A DNA stretch of 64,000 nucleotides from Oscillospiraceae bacterium (GCA_902767915.1 CACXJE010000002.1:1-64000); one strand, 5' to 3'. Positions 14,278 through 23,407 are shown, numbered from the stretch's first letter. The notes: generated by a model not told the origin, from the sequence alone. Made by a program: numbers and translations.

Positions 14278-14553
14278 ATGGAACGACAGATCAACGTGGA
14301 TATGCTTGCGGTCTGCAGCGCGGACGGAAGCCTGCAGCCGGTGCGATTCCGGTTCGAGGATGAAAATCATATCGTCCGGATGGCCCGGGTCCTGGAGATC
14401 CTCTCCTGCCAGGAAATCCGCTACGTCAATGTGGAGGCCTACAGCTATTCCTGCCGGGCCCGGATCGAGGAGGAGGAATGTCTGCTGAATCTGCGATATT
14501 CCATTCGGAGCCACTGCTGGCGTTTGCAGCAGCGGAATTATGCGAATGTTTGA
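14278..14553 (+). CDS. Conserved-looking small protein of unknown function
   Basis: 91 aa with a perfect GGGAGG site and its own strong promoter. It reads as a compact soluble beta/alpha protein (PVRFRFEDENHIVRMARVLEIL...YVNVEAYSYSCRARIEEEECLLNLRYSIRSHCWRL) with 4 Cys spread along the chain. I recall similar short proteins in related Clostridia but no function. It could bind RNA or a protein; nothing in the context decides. Confidence 0.7.
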   Translation: MERQINVDMLAVCSADGSLQPVRFRFEDENHIVRMARVLEILSCQEIRYVNVEAYSYSCRARIEEEECLLNLRYSIRSHCWRLQQRNYANV

Positions 14554-14629
14554 AATTGCTTGCTGCAATTCGGACCGTGATCTGCTATAATATAGAAAAA
14601 CGGCGCATGCCGCGGGGGAGGGAACCGGA

Positions 14630-15415
14630 ATGAAAGCCTATACTGCCTGCCTGTTCGACCTGTACGGAACGCTGGTGGATATCCACACGGATGAATCCAA
14701 GCCGGCGTTCTGGAACAAGGTGGCGGCCTGGTATACCGAACACGGGGCAGCCTGGACCGGGAAGACGCTGCGCAGCGAATATCTGCGGCTCTGCGGGGAA
14801 GCGGAAGCGAAGCTCCTGGCGGAGGCGCCGTCGGGGGCCCATGTGGAGCCGGATCTGCAGGGGGTATTTGCGGCCCTTTACCGCCTGCGGGGAGTTGATC
14901 CGGATGCCGGCCTGATCGACGAGACGGCGCGGGTTTTCCGCCGGGCATCCACGACCCATCTTCGGGCCTATGCCGGTGCTCGAGAGCTGCTTTGCGGGAT
15001 ACGGGAAAAGGGAATTCCGGTGATTCTGCTTTCCAACGCCCAGTCCTGCTTTACCCGGCCGGAGCTGGACGCGCTGGGACTGACCGACTGCTTTGATCGG
15101 ATCTTCATTTCCTCAGAGGTTGGCCGGAAAAAACCGGATCCTGCCTTCTATGGGGCGGCGCTGGCGGCGCTGGGCCTGCGGCCGGAGGACTGCCTGATGA
15201 TCGGCAACGACCCGGTCTGCGACGTCGCCGGAGCGCTTGCAGCCGGCCTGGACGCGGTCTACATCCATTCGGCCCTGTCCCCGAAAATACCCATCAGCCC
15301 GGAAGAAGCGCCCGATGGCGGCGAGTCTCAACGAAGCGATTCCCGCCGCCCGCAATTGATACTGTCCATGCCCGGCATGAATCTGAGAAAGCTTCAGCGG
15401 CTGCTCGCCCTGTAG
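14630..15415 (+). CDS. HAD-superfamily hydrolase (subfamily IA)
   Basis: 261 aa. A TATAAT lies at 14586-14591 and GGGGAGGGA precedes the ATG. HAD motifs in order: FDLYGTLVD (motif I, nucleophile Asp at about residue 10), VILLSNAQ (motif II), KKPDPAFY (motif III Lys) and MIGNDPVCDVAGA (motif IV). The helical cap (residues 20-110) classes it as IA, like phosphoglycolate phosphatase or haloacid dehalogenase. The substrate is probably a small phosphomonoester; it cannot be named from sequence alone. The C-terminal 45 residues are a basic, Pro/Ser-rich extension unusual for the family. Confidence 0.85.
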   Translation: MKAYTACLFDLYGTLVDIHTDESKPAFWNKVAAWYTEHGAAWTGKTLRSEYLRLCGEAEAKLLAEAPSGAHVEPDLQGVFAALYRLRGVDPDAGLIDETARVFRRASTTHLRAYAGARELLCGIREKGIPVILLSNAQSCFTRPELDALGLTDCFDRIFISSEVGRKKPDPAFYGAALAALGLRPEDCLMIGNDPVCDVAGALAAGLDAVYIHSALSPKIPISPEEAPDGGESQRSDSRRPQLILSMPGMNLRKLQRLLAL

Positions 15416-15516
15416 CGGTGCAGAGCGTCCGCCGCCTGATGCAATCTCAATCGACGCTGCGCCCTTCAGCCCGTTCGATCAATGCGGAGAAATCCATCTT
15501 CCATTTGTCTGCGCAG

Positions 15517-15551
15517 CAGAAAGACTCGCCGGGATCCGGCGAGTCTTTCTG
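15517..15551. terminator. Bidirectional terminator between convergent genes
   Basis: Nearly perfect palindrome CAGAAAGACTCGCCGG...CCGGCGAGTCTTTCTG with a 3-nt loop, between the HAD gene and the CAP/SLH gene. T-rich arms fit termination on both strands. Confidence 0.75.
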
Positions 15552-15607
15552 TTAAGAAGCTTCGATGCAATCTGCCGCGGAAGCGCCTTTGCCATGCAGC
15601 GGCTTGA

Positions 15608-17245
15608 TCAGTTTTTCCCCAGGGCCTGATACAGGAAGCTCACGATCTGTCCCCGGGTACAGGGCCTGCCGACGCCGAACAAGCCGTTGCCGACGCCGCC
15701 GGTGATGTGGTTTTCCACAGCCCAGAGAATGGCGTTGTAATAGTATTTGCCGGGCGTGACGTCCGTGAAGGGGCTCTCGGCAGTTTCGTGGTCCGGGGTA
15801 TCACAGGCCTTCCAGAGGAAGGTCATGGCCTGCTCCCGGGTGCAGCTCCTGCCCACACCGAATAAGTTGTCGGAGACGCCTCCGGTGATTCCGTGCTCCA
15901 CCGCCCACAGAACCGCCTTGTAGTAATACTTGCCGGGCTTCACGTCGGTGAAGGGACTGCTGTCAGACACGGGCTCAGGGGCGCCCATTGCCTTCCACAG
16001 GAAGGTGACGATCTGTTCCTGGGTGCAGGTTTTGCCGGGAGAAAAATGCGTGTCATCCGTGCCGCCGGTAATCTGAGGCACATGATAGAAGGCCCAGAGC
16101 ACGGGATTGTAGTAATATTTTCCCTCTGCGACGTCCACAAAGGGATTGCTGGGCACCGATTCGGTTTTTTGCACGCCGCAGCGCTGGCAGGTAAAGACCT
16201 TGGCGCCCGGCGCGTCGATGGTAGGAGGAACCGTCAGAGTTCCCCCGTCCCAATCGTGGCCGAGAGCCGGGATCACGGTTTCGGAAAGGGTTTTTCCGCA
16301 GACGGTACAGACGGTTTTCGTGCCGCCGCTTTTGGTGCAGGTGGCTTCCGTTGTCACCGTGCGGGAGGAGGGGTGGCTGCAGGTTACGGTAAAAGTAAGA
16401 TTTCCGGAGATGAGGCCGCCGGTGGTGGAGGCTGTCAGCGTCGCGGTTCCGGAGCCGGCTGCCTTGACCTGATTGCTCTGGACGTTCAGGATCCCGGCGG
16501 GGCTGGCGCTCCAGCGCAGAGAGTCAGGCTCCACGGGGCAGGAGCCGAAGCTGTGGCTTCCGGCGTGGATCCGGGCGGTAACTGTGACGGCGTCGCCCGG
16601 CACAAGGTCCGTTTTGCCGGCCGAAAGGTTCAGGAAGAACTGATAGGAAACCCCGGGCTCGGTCTGAGAGGGGAAGGTGCCGGCCTGAAGCCGGACGGTC
16701 TCTGTCACGGTACTGTTGGAGGGCTTGGAGAAGGTAACGGCGGCGTCAAAGCCAAAGCACTGGACCCAGTAGTAACAGCCGTTGATCTGGAAGCAGCCGA
16801 TGCCGATGCTCTTGTAATCACTACCCATGATGTTTGCCCTGTGGCCTGGGGAATTCATCCAGGAGGTCATGACATCGGCCGGTGTGGCCTGGCCCGCTGC
16901 AATGTTTTCGGCGAACATCTTATCGTTCGCAGTGAAGCAGACCGTACCGTCAGGCCTGGTGTGGGAGAACAGCAGCGCAGCTTCTGCGCCCCGGGACATG
17001 GCTGTTTCCGTCAGAGTCTTGTCCATCGTCAGGGCGGAGAGACCATCCTTTGCCCGTTCGGCATTGACAAGAGTCAGAACCTCGTAAGCATAGTCGTACT
17101 GACGCAGCCCCTTGACCCGGACCTGCTCATACTGGGCGGAGCCCTCCGCTGCCCCGGCGCTGCCTTGGGCGTAAGCAGCCGGCAGCAGAGTGGACAGCAG
17201 CAGAACCAGCAGTATGGACGTGATTATCTTCCAATAATGTCTCAT
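15608..17245 (-). CDS. Secreted CAP-domain surface protein with SLH repeats
   Basis: 545 aa. A signal peptide (MRHYWKIITSILLVLLLSTLLPAAYA) is followed by a CAP/SCP domain (about 50-170; NAERAKDGLSAL, FSHTRPDG, ENIAAG and WMNSPGHRANIM are family marks), a Big_2-like Ig domain (about 205-290), a cysteine repeat (CSHPSSRTVTTEATC...CTVCGKTL...IPALGHDW...FTCQRCGVQKTESVP, about 293-370) and three SLH domains (about 372-545) ending in VSFLYQALGK. SLH modules bind secondary wall polymers, so the protein sits on the cell wall. CAP domains are linked to spore coats (YkwD) and to many secreted proteins of unknown activity. The cysteine module recurs in the protein at 61886. Confidence 0.88.
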   Translation of the reverse strand: MRHYWKIITSILLVLLLSTLLPAAYAQGSAGAAEGSAQYEQVRVKGLRQYDYAYEVLTLVNAERAKDGLSALTMDKTLTETAMSRGAEAALLFSHTRPDGTVCFTANDKMFAENIAAGQATPADVMTSWMNSPGHRANIMGSDYKSIGIGCFQINGCYYWVQCFGFDAAVTFSKPSNSTVTETVRLQAGTFPSQTEPGVSYQFFLNLSAGKTDLVPGDAVTVTARIHAGSHSFGSCPVEPDSLRWSASPAGILNVQSNQVKAAGSGTATLTASTTGGLISGNLTFTVTCSHPSSRTVTTEATCTKSGGTKTVCTVCGKTLSETVIPALGHDWDGGTLTVPPTIDAPGAKVFTCQRCGVQKTESVPSNPFVDVAEGKYYYNPVLWAFYHVPQITGGTDDTHFSPGKTCTQEQIVTFLWKAMGAPEPVSDSSPFTDVKPGKYYYKAVLWAVEHGITGGVSDNLFGVGRSCTREQAMTFLWKACDTPDHETAESPFTDVTPGKYYYNAILWAVENHITGGVGNGLFGVGRPCTRGQIVSFLYQALGKN

Positions 17246-17277
17246 TCAGCAACACTCCCTTATGAATGGATACTCTA

Positions 17278-17306
17278 ATTATACCAGACAACCTTTGCCT
17301 GTTCAA
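17278..17306 (-). promoter_or_regulatory. Promoter of the CAP/SLH gene
   Basis: On the minus strand: TTGAAC (17301-17306), 17-bp spacer, TATAAT (17278-17283). A housekeeping-type promoter, so expression is probably not limited to sporulation. Confidence 0.8.
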
Positions 17307-17382
17307 GCATTTTTCCACCTGACGCGTATATTTCGGTTTCCTTCGGGCAAGCTATGGGAAAAACAGGAACAGGAGGGATCCT

Positions 17383-18087
17383 ATGGATCAGGAAAACAAG
17401 CCCGCAAGGACCGATGAGCTGGAGCAGATCCAGGAGCTGGGCACAGGACTGGCAAAAACTGACCGGGGAAACGTCTATATTCTGACCATCATCGGGCAGA
17501 TCGAGGGCCATCAGGTACTGCCGGAAACCGTGAAAACCACAAAATATGAGCATGTCATGCCGCTGCTGGCCCAGATCGAGGAGAGCGAGGAGGTAGACGG
17601 TCTCCTGCTGCTGCTCAATACCGTGGGGGGAGACATTGAAGCGGGCCTGGCCATAGCGGAGCTGATTTCCGGCATGAAGAAGCCCACGGTTTCCCTGGTG
17701 CTGGGCGGGGGCCATTCCATCGGCGTCCCGCTGGCCGTGGCGGCGCGGCACTGCATGATCGCCCCGTCAGCGGGAATGACGATCCATCCGGTCCGGATGA
17801 ACGGGACCGTGGTTGGTGCGCCGGCCACATTCCAGTATTTCAACCGGATTCAGTCTCAGATCGTGGAGTTTGTGGCGGCCAATTCCAAAATCTCCAAAAA
17901 GCGGTTTGTGGACTATATGATGGCCACCGGAGAGCTGGCCACGGATGTGGGCACTGTGCTGTATGGCAAGGAGGCGGTGGCCTGCGGGCTGATTGAGCGG
18001 CTTGGCAGTCTTTCCGATGCCCTGGACTGCCTGCACCGGATGATCCAGGCAAAAAAACAGGCAGGATCCGAGAAAGAAACAGAATAA
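17383..18087 (+). CDS. tepA: ClpP-like serine protease, TepA family
   Basis: 234 aa with AGGAGGGATCCT upstream. ClpP/crotonase-like fold: NTVGGDIEAGLAIAELI (oxyanion strand), LGGGHSIGVPLAVAA (nucleophile Ser) and GMTIHPVRMNG (catalytic His) are in the expected order. It lacks a signal peptide. TepA (YmfB) of Bacillus is called a translocation-enhancing protease and lies next to spoIIIE, as here (uppP in between), which supports the name. Substrate unknown. Confidence 0.85.
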   Translation: MDQENKPARTDELEQIQELGTGLAKTDRGNVYILTIIGQIEGHQVLPETVKTTKYEHVMPLLAQIEESEEVDGLLLLLNTVGGDIEAGLAIAELISGMKKPTVSLVLGGGHSIGVPLAVAARHCMIAPSAGMTIHPVRMNGTVVGAPATFQYFNRIQSQIVEFVAANSKISKKRFVDYMMATGELATDVGTVLYGKEAVACGLIERLGSLSDALDCLHRMIQAKKQAGSEKETE

Positions 18088-18162
18088 AGACTGGAAATTT
18101 CCGATCGGTTGTGATATAATAACTTATAATGCGTTATTAGGCCTGTATTTGGAGGCGCTCAC

Positions 18163-19008
18163 ATGACTTGGATCGGAGCGATTGTTTTGGCCGTAGTTGC
18201 CGGCGTTACGGAGATTCTTCCGGTGTCCGGCTCCGGCCATCTTTACATATTTGAAAAACTGATGGGGCTGGAACTGAGCCAGGCAGATTTTATGGCCTAT
18301 CGGGGGATTCTCCATCTCGGGATCGGAGCTGCCCTGCTGCTCTTTTATCACAAGCGGATGGGGCAGATGCTGCGGGAGCTGCTGCAGCCGGTTGCCGGCG
18401 GCCGCCCCAATTCCCGGCGGCGGACCGTTTCGTTCCCGAGGCGGTTGTTCCTTCTGCTGCTGTTGTCGACCCTTCCCATGTTCCTTTCTCTGTTTTTGAA
18501 CGGGCTTCGCGTCCGGATCGAAAACAGCGATTCGGTTCTGCTGTTCGTCAGCGGCTTTTTGCTGCTGTCCGGCATTGTGCTGTATCTGACAGGCCGCTCT
18601 GCCAGAGAGCGGAAGAACCTGCAGCAGCTCACCCTGCCGGATGCGCTGGTCATGGGACTGTTTCAGGTGCCCACTGTGTTCCCCGGCCTTTCCCGGAGCG
18701 GAATGCTGCTGTCTGCCGGTCTGCTGCGGGAGGCCTCCTGCGGCAGTGCGGTGGAGTTTGCCGGCCTGATGGGCATTCCGGTATTCCTTGTCTCCGGTCT
18801 TGTTCAGTGGTTCGGGGCTCGGAAAACCGGCGCGGCAACCATTCCCACCGGGATGTGCGTGGCGGGCCTTATCATCACGGTACTGGTTGGGCTCATGACC
18901 CTTCGTTTTTTGCGGGACCGTGCAGCCGTCCGCAAGCCCACGGGCTTTGCCTATTGGTGCTGGGGCGCGGGGCTCCTGGCGCTGGTCCTGTTTCTGGTTG
19001 CCGCCTGA
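18163..19008 (+). CDS. uppP: Undecaprenyl-diphosphatase (BacA/UppP)
   Basis: 281 aa, about eight membrane helices. It removes phosphate from undecaprenyl diphosphate to recycle the lipid carrier of peptidoglycan. Both signature blocks are present: GVTEILPVSGSGHL (residues 16-29, a variant of GxTEFLPVSSxGHL) and FPGLSRSGMLLSAGLL (residues 169-184, catalytic PGxSRSG). A TATAAT (18115-18120) with TGGAAA 17 bp upstream gives it its own promoter. The loop 80-93 (GGRPNSRRRTVSFPRR) is unusually basic. Confidence 0.93.
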   Translation: MTWIGAIVLAVVAGVTEILPVSGSGHLYIFEKLMGLELSQADFMAYRGILHLGIGAALLLFYHKRMGQMLRELLQPVAGGRPNSRRRTVSFPRRLFLLLLLSTLPMFLSLFLNGLRVRIENSDSVLLFVSGFLLLSGIVLYLTGRSARERKNLQQLTLPDALVMGLFQVPTVFPGLSRSGMLLSAGLLREASCGSAVEFAGLMGIPVFLVSGLVQWFGARKTGAATIPTGMCVAGLIITVLVGLMTLRFLRDRAAVRKPTGFAYWCWGAGLLALVLFLVAA

Positions 19009-19050
19009 GATCCGGCAGCATGACGATTGAAACAATTAGGAGTACATATT

Positions 19051-21693
19051 ATGGCGTCCAAAACAACAACTAAGAAAAAAGGCGGAAAGAAAGCTTCCTC
19101 TGCAACGAAGAAGCAGTCTGCAAAGCAGCTGCCGCTGAAAAAGGAACGCTCGATTTCCCGGTTCAAGCGGGAGATCTGGGGCGTTGTCTGCGGCCTGCTT
19201 GCCATTTTGGTGCTGGTCAGCAATCTGGACAAGGGCAGCTTCCTGTCCAGGTTCTTCATGGGCCTGGTGGGCAAGATCGGAGTCTATGTGCTGCCCATTG
19301 GGCTGGTGCTCTGTGCCGTTGCCCTGCTGTTCCACGGCAACCGGCCGGTAACCATGCGGCTGCTGTGCTCCCTGGGCTTCACGGTGGTGGTCATCGCAAT
19401 GTCCCATCTGGCCATCGAAGATACGGCCTTTCTCTGGAACCGGAATCTGATTTCCGAGCTCTACCGTGCCGGCAGCGCCGGCAGATCCGGTGGTGTGATC
19501 GGCGGCCTGTTTGCCATGCTGTTCTCTCTGCCGGGTGGGAAGCCGGTGGGCTGGGCCATCTGCATCGTGCTGCTGCTCTTTACCCTGCCGGCCTCTATGA
19601 ATCTGACGCTGACCGGTCTTCTGAAGGCCATCAACAATCACCGGGATGAGCTCCGCCGCCAGGAGCGGGAGGAGAACTACCGGGAGCCCGCCGAAAAGAT
19701 CGTGGAGCATGTGGTGCAGCGCCGCCAGGAGCGGGAGATCCGCCGGAAGGAACGCAGACGGTTTGACTATGATCTGCCTGTGGACGATCCGCCGGAGCTG
19801 ATGCCGGAGCCGGAAAAGAAACCCGTGTCGAAGAAGCCCCGGGAGAAGGTGGAACCGCAGGAACGTCCCGAGGAGCCTGTACGCAGGCCCAGAGACCGGA
19901 AGCCGGAGATCGACCTTCCGGTGGACGAGCCCGTGGCCCCGGTGAAGCTTCCCGAGGCGCATAAACCGCAGCCGGCTGCGATCCAAAAGCCGGATCCGGT
20001 TCAAGCGGCAGCCGCGGCTGCAGCAGAGCCCGGGGAGACGATTCCCATGGTGGATGTTGTGGTGCCGCCCTCCGAGAAGGTCAAGGCATCCGAGGCCAGA
20101 AAGGCTGCCGCTGAGATTGCCAGGGAAATCGAAGGCGCCCCGGAGCCGGAGCGCCCGGCCTACGTCTTCCCGCCCACAGATCTTCTGAATGAGGTCTCCG
20201 CCGACAATATCGACGCCAGCGCCGAAATGCGGGAAAACACCCGCCGGCTGCAGGAAAAGCTGGCCTGCTTTAACGTGGACGCCCAGATTGTCAACGTCAC
20301 CCGGGGCCCCAACGTGACCATGTATGAGCTGCAGCTGGCCCAGGGCGTCCGGCTGAACAAGCTCACCGGCCTGGCCGACGACATTGCCCTGGAGCTGGGC
20401 GCTTCCGGCGTCCGGATTTCCGCAATCCCCGATAAAAACTCCATGGTGGGCATTGAGGTGCCCAACAAGCAGGTCAGCACCGTCAGCATCCGGGAGGTTT
20501 TGGAGTCCCGGGAGTTCCGGAACGCCCGATCCAAGATTTCCTTTGCCGTGGGCAAGGACATCAACGGCAACTGCGTAGTGGGCGATATCGCCAAGATGCC
20601 CCATGTATTGATTGCCGGCACCACCGGTTCCGGTAAATCCGTCTGTACCAACAGCATTCTGATCTCAATTCTCTATAAGGCGACCCCCGATGAGGTCAAG
20701 CTCATCGTGGTGGACCCCAAGATGGTGGAATTCGGCATCTATAACGGGATCCCCCATCTGCTGATCCCCGTGGTGACCGACGCCAAGAAGGCCGCAGGCG
20801 CTCTGCAATGGGCGGTGACGGAGATGATGCGCCGCTATCGGACCCTGTCCGAGACCGGCGTGCGGGACATTGAGTCCTATAACAAGCTGGCCGAGACCGA
20901 CGAAGCCCTGGAGCCCATGCCCAAGCTGGTGGTGGTGATCGACGAGCTGGCGGACCTGATGATGGTGGCCGGCAAGGAGGTCGAGGAAGCCATCTGCCGG
21001 ATCGCCCAGATGGGCCGTGCCTCCGGCGTACACCTGGTCATTGCCACCCAGCGTCCCTCCGCGGACGTGATCACAGGTCTGATGAAGGCCAACATTCCGT
21101 CCCGGATTGCTCTCGTGGTCTCCAGCGCCATGGAATCCCGGATCATCCTGGACTCTCAGGGTGCCGAGAAGCTGATCGGCCGCGGCGACATGCTCTATGC
21201 GCCTCTCGGTAAGGGCAAGAAGCGTGTGCAGGGCTGCTACATTGACGAGACCGAGGTGCAGAAGGTCATTGACTTTGTGAAGTCCAACGGCAGCGCCGAG
21301 TATAACGACGAGGTCCAGCAGGAAATCGAGCAGCGGGCAGCCCAGTCCGGCAAGGGCGGAGGCGCAGCCGCTGCGGCTGCGGGACCTGCCGCCCAATCTG
21401 AGAACGAGGAAGGCGACGAGCTGCTGCCTGCTGCCGTCGACGTGATCCTGGAGCTGGGCATGGCCTCTGTCTCCATGCTCCAGCGCCGCCTGAAGCTGGG
21501 CTACGCCCGGGCGGCCCGGATTGTGGACGAGATGGAGGAGCGGGGGATCGTCGGTCCCTTCGAGGGCTCCAAGCCCCGCCAGCTGCTGATCACCAAGGAG
21601 CAGTGGGCCGCCATGAAGAGCAGCGGCCAGCTGACAGCGGGAGCCGCTTCCGGAGATCCTGCGCCCGCGGAACAGGACGTTCCGGAGGCGTAA
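19051..21693 (+). CDS. ftsK/spoIIIE: DNA translocase FtsK/SpoIIIE
   Basis: 880 aa from the ATG at 19051 (TTAGGAG upstream). A basic N-terminus precedes four membrane helices (about 45-195). A long Glu/Pro/Lys linker (200-380) with an Ala run follows, then the alpha/beta motor (about 390-750) with Walker A GTTGSGKS, Walker B VVVIDELADLMM and the conserved RMGRASGVHLVIATQRPS region, and a gamma winged helix (LPAAVDVILELGMASVSMLQRRLKLGYARAARIVDEME) that reads KOPS/SRS sequences. It pumps chromosomal DNA through the division or sporulation septum. Whether it acts in division, sporulation or both cannot be told. Neighbours tepA, uppP, dpaA/B and spoVAC fit a spore former. Confidence 0.95.
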   Translation: MASKTTTKKKGGKKASSATKKQSAKQLPLKKERSISRFKREIWGVVCGLLAILVLVSNLDKGSFLSRFFMGLVGKIGVYVLPIGLVLCAVALLFHGNRPVTMRLLCSLGFTVVVIAMSHLAIEDTAFLWNRNLISELYRAGSAGRSGGVIGGLFAMLFSLPGGKPVGWAICIVLLLFTLPASMNLTLTGLLKAINNHRDELRRQEREENYREPAEKIVEHVVQRRQEREIRRKERRRFDYDLPVDDPPELMPEPEKKPVSKKPREKVEPQERPEEPVRRPRDRKPEIDLPVDEPVAPVKLPEAHKPQPAAIQKPDPVQAAAAAAAEPGETIPMVDVVVPPSEKVKASEARKAAAEIAREIEGAPEPERPAYVFPPTDLLNEVSADNIDASAEMRENTRRLQEKLACFNVDAQIVNVTRGPNVTMYELQLAQGVRLNKLTGLADDIALELGASGVRISAIPDKNSMVGIEVPNKQVSTVSIREVLESREFRNARSKISFAVGKDINGNCVVGDIAKMPHVLIAGTTGSGKSVCTNSILISILYKATPDEVKLIVVDPKMVEFGIYNGIPHLLIPVVTDAKKAAGALQWAVTEMMRRYRTLSETGVRDIESYNKLAETDEALEPMPKLVVVIDELADLMMVAGKEVEEAICRIAQMGRASGVHLVIATQRPSADVITGLMKANIPSRIALVVSSAMESRIILDSQGAEKLIGRGDMLYAPLGKGKKRVQGCYIDETEVQKVIDFVKSNGSAEYNDEVQQEIEQRAAQSGKGGGAAAAAAGPAAQSENEEGDELLPAAVDVILELGMASVSMLQRRLKLGYARAARIVDEMEERGIVGPFEGSKPRQLLITKEQWAAMKSSGQLTAGAASGDPAPAEQDVPEA

Positions 21694-21703
21694 AGCCGGC
21701 TCG

Positions 21704-21749
21704 CAGGTTCGGACGCATGAGTTATTTTCATCTCATGCGTCCGAACCTG
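21704..21749 (+). terminator. 18-bp perfect hairpin after ftsK/spoIIIE
   Basis: Arms 21704-21721 and 21732-21749 (CAGGTTCGGACGCATGAG and its exact complement) with a T-rich 10-nt loop. The 3' side runs into A7, not T, so it is an atypical terminator or an RNA 3'-end stabiliser. A promoter begins only 11 bases later. Confidence 0.55.
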
Positions 21750-21759
21750 AAAAAAACTG

Positions 21760-21787
21760 TTGACAAATTAAATTTCTGTGCTATAAT
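21760..21787 (+). promoter_or_regulatory. Promoter of tRNA-Gly
   Basis: TTGACA (21760-21765), 16-bp spacer, TATAAT (21782-21787), both perfect, 13 bases before the tRNA. Confidence 0.88.
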
Positions 21788-21800
21788 ACTTTTGCTGCAT

Positions 21801-21876
21801 GCGGGTGTAGCTCATCCGGTAGAGCGCCACCTTGCCAAGGTGGAGGTAGCGAGTTCGAGCCTCGTCACCCGCTCCA
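21801..21876 (+). tRNA. tRNA-Gly (GCC anticodon)
   Basis: Acceptor GCGGGTG/CACCCGC, D-arm TAGCTCATCCGGTAGAGC, anticodon loop TTGCCAA (GCC), T-arm GAGTTCGAGCCTC, discriminator T and encoded CCA. A single-gene unit with its own promoter and terminator. Confidence 0.95.
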
Positions 21877-21878
21877 AA

Positions 21879-21913
21879 GGCCTCTCTTGTCTGAGACAAG
21901 AGAGGCTTTTTTT
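21879..21913 (+). terminator. Terminator of tRNA-Gly
   Basis: GCCTCTCTTGTCT / AGACAAGAGAGGC stem followed by eight T residues, immediately after the tRNA. Confidence 0.92.
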
Positions 21914-21959
21914 CACACCTCGGCCGGTCTGTCATATACTGGCATGAGGAGATGAGAAG

Positions 21960-22757
21960 ATGGGAAAACGGATCCTGGTCGTCGGCGGTGACCGACGGCA
22001 AACCTATCTGGCAAACCGGCTGAAGGTTCTCGGCAGCGTGGAGACGCTGGCAGTTCCCGGTCACCCGGATTCCGCCGGGGAAGGGGTTGCTGATCTGCTG
22101 ATCCTGCCATGCCCGAGCTTTGACAGCCGAGGCTTGCTGCGGGCAGGGGAGGGGCTGTCGATGTCCGAGCTGCTGCCCCGTGTCGGCCCGAAGACAGTCT
22201 GCTTCGGCGGCGCACTGTCCGATAAACGGGAACTTTTGCCTTCCGTCCTTCAGAATACAGTGGATTTGCTGGCGGAGCCTGTGGTCGCGGCGGAAAACGG
22301 CAGATTGACCGCGGAGGCTGCTGTGACGCTGACCCAGCTGCAAACCGAGGACAGTCTGCGGGGGAAAGGCTGCCTGATACTGGGCTGGGGACGAATCGGA
22401 AAACCGCTGAGCAGGCTGCTGCAGGCCATGGGTGCAAAGGTTACGGTTGCCGTCCGAAGACGGGAGGTTCAGGCGGAGGCAGAAGGCCTGGGTCTGCGTG
22501 CCCTTGGCTTGTCAGAGGTATCCGGCCCCTTTGACCTGGTCTTCAATACGGTTCCGACCCCTGTACTGACAGCGGGTCAGGTGACGGGACTTGGCGCGGA
22601 CTGCCTTTGGGTAGAGCTTGCCTCCGCACCGGGAGGGCTTGACCCGGGGGAGGACTCGGTGCGGCGGCTGCCTGCAGGCGGCCTGCCGGGAAAACTGACG
22701 CCGAAAGCGGCGGCTGAGGTGTTGTATCAAGGAATTGTTCGTTCTGTTGAGGTGTGA
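21960..22757 (+). CDS. dpaA: Dipicolinate synthase subunit A
   Basis: 265 aa, GAGGAGATGAGA upstream. Residues 1-120 are the N-terminal DpsA domain (GKRILVVGGDRRQTYLANRL). Residues 125-260 are a Rossmann dinucleotide domain with GKGCLILGWGRIGKPLSRLLQ (GxGxxG). With DpaB it converts dihydroxy-tetrahydrodipicolinate to dipicolinic acid, the calcium chelator of the spore core. CATATACT at 21933 resembles a mother-cell (SigE/SigK) -10 element, which would fit sporulation expression. Five bases separate it from dpaB. Confidence 0.92.
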   Translation: MGKRILVVGGDRRQTYLANRLKVLGSVETLAVPGHPDSAGEGVADLLILPCPSFDSRGLLRAGEGLSMSELLPRVGPKTVCFGGALSDKRELLPSVLQNTVDLLAEPVVAAENGRLTAEAAVTLTQLQTEDSLRGKGCLILGWGRIGKPLSRLLQAMGAKVTVAVRRREVQAEAEGLGLRALGLSEVSGPFDLVFNTVPTPVLTAGQVTGLGADCLWVELASAPGGLDPGEDSVRRLPAGGLPGKLTPKAAAEVLYQGIVRSVEV

Positions 22758-22761
22758 GCGT

Positions 22762-23340
22762 ATGAAATCGGAAACCATCGGATTTGCCCTTTGCGGCTCC
22801 TTTTGTACGTATGAACCCGTGCTGGCTGCATTGAAGCGTCTGTCCGGGGAGTATGAAACTGTCGTGCCGATTCTGTCCTATACCAGCGCGGAGACCGACA
22901 GCCGTTTCGGCAAGGCAGCGGAGTTTCGAAGCCGGATCGAGTGTATCTGCCATCGACCGGCGATTGACACGATCGCAGGCGCCGAGCCCATCGGCCCGAA
23001 GCGCATGCTGGACCTGCTGGTGATCGCCCCCTGTACCGGCAACACCCTGGCAAAGCTGGCGGCGGGGATTGCCGATACGCCGGTGACCCTGGCCTGTAAA
23101 GCCCATCTTCGAAACGGAAGACCGGTTGTCGTGGCGGTGTCCACAAATGACGGTCTGGCCGGGAATGCAAAGAGCATCGGCCAGCTTCTGGACAGAAAGC
23201 ACTTTTACTTTGTTCCCTTCGGGCAGGACAGCCCGATCAATAAACCGGCTTCTCTGGTGGCGGATATGGCCGCCATTCCGGAAACCGTCGCTGCGGCTCT
23301 GGAGGGCAGGCAGCTTCAGCCGATGCTGCTCCGGGACTGA
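22762..23340 (+). CDS. dpaB: Dipicolinate synthase subunit B (flavoprotein)
   Basis: 192 aa; I chose the ATG at 22762, which has GAGGTGTGA upstream and follows the dpaA stop by four bases. Flavoprotein fold of the SpoVFB type: GFALCGSFCTYEPVL at the N-terminus, VIAPCTGNTLAKLAAGIADTPV and a DGLAGNAKSIGQLL helix. Works with DpaA in the mother cell during sporulation. The next gene, spoVAC, belongs to the channel that moves dipicolinate into the forespore. Confidence 0.92.
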   Translation: MKSETIGFALCGSFCTYEPVLAALKRLSGEYETVVPILSYTSAETDSRFGKAAEFRSRIECICHRPAIDTIAGAEPIGPKRMLDLLVIAPCTGNTLAKLAAGIADTPVTLACKAHLRNGRPVVVAVSTNDGLAGNAKSIGQLLDRKHFYFVPFGQDSPINKPASLVADMAAIPETVAAALEGRQLQPMLLRD

Positions 23341-23366
23341 CGGGATTGCCGTAAAATGCATAAAAT

Positions 23367-23401
23367 ACTCCTCTTTGGCACAAACTGCGGCAAAGAGGAG
23401 T
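23367..23401 (+). promoter_or_regulatory. Hairpin that includes the spoVAC ribosome-binding site
   Basis: ACTCCTCTTTG (23367-23377) and CAAAGAGGAGT (23391-23401) pair perfectly over 11 bp. The 3' arm holds the spoVAC Shine-Dalgarno sequence AGAGGAG, 6 bases before its ATG. In a transcript reading through from dpaB the site would be masked. The loop is 13 nt; TGATTTTA follows, so a weak terminator role is also possible. Confidence 0.6.
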
Positions 23402-23407
23402 GATTTT

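Noticed and set aside
15893..17278. 461-codon plus-strand frame opposite the CAP/SLH gene
   Set aside because: No recognisable domain and antisense to a protein with signal peptide, CAP and SLH motifs.
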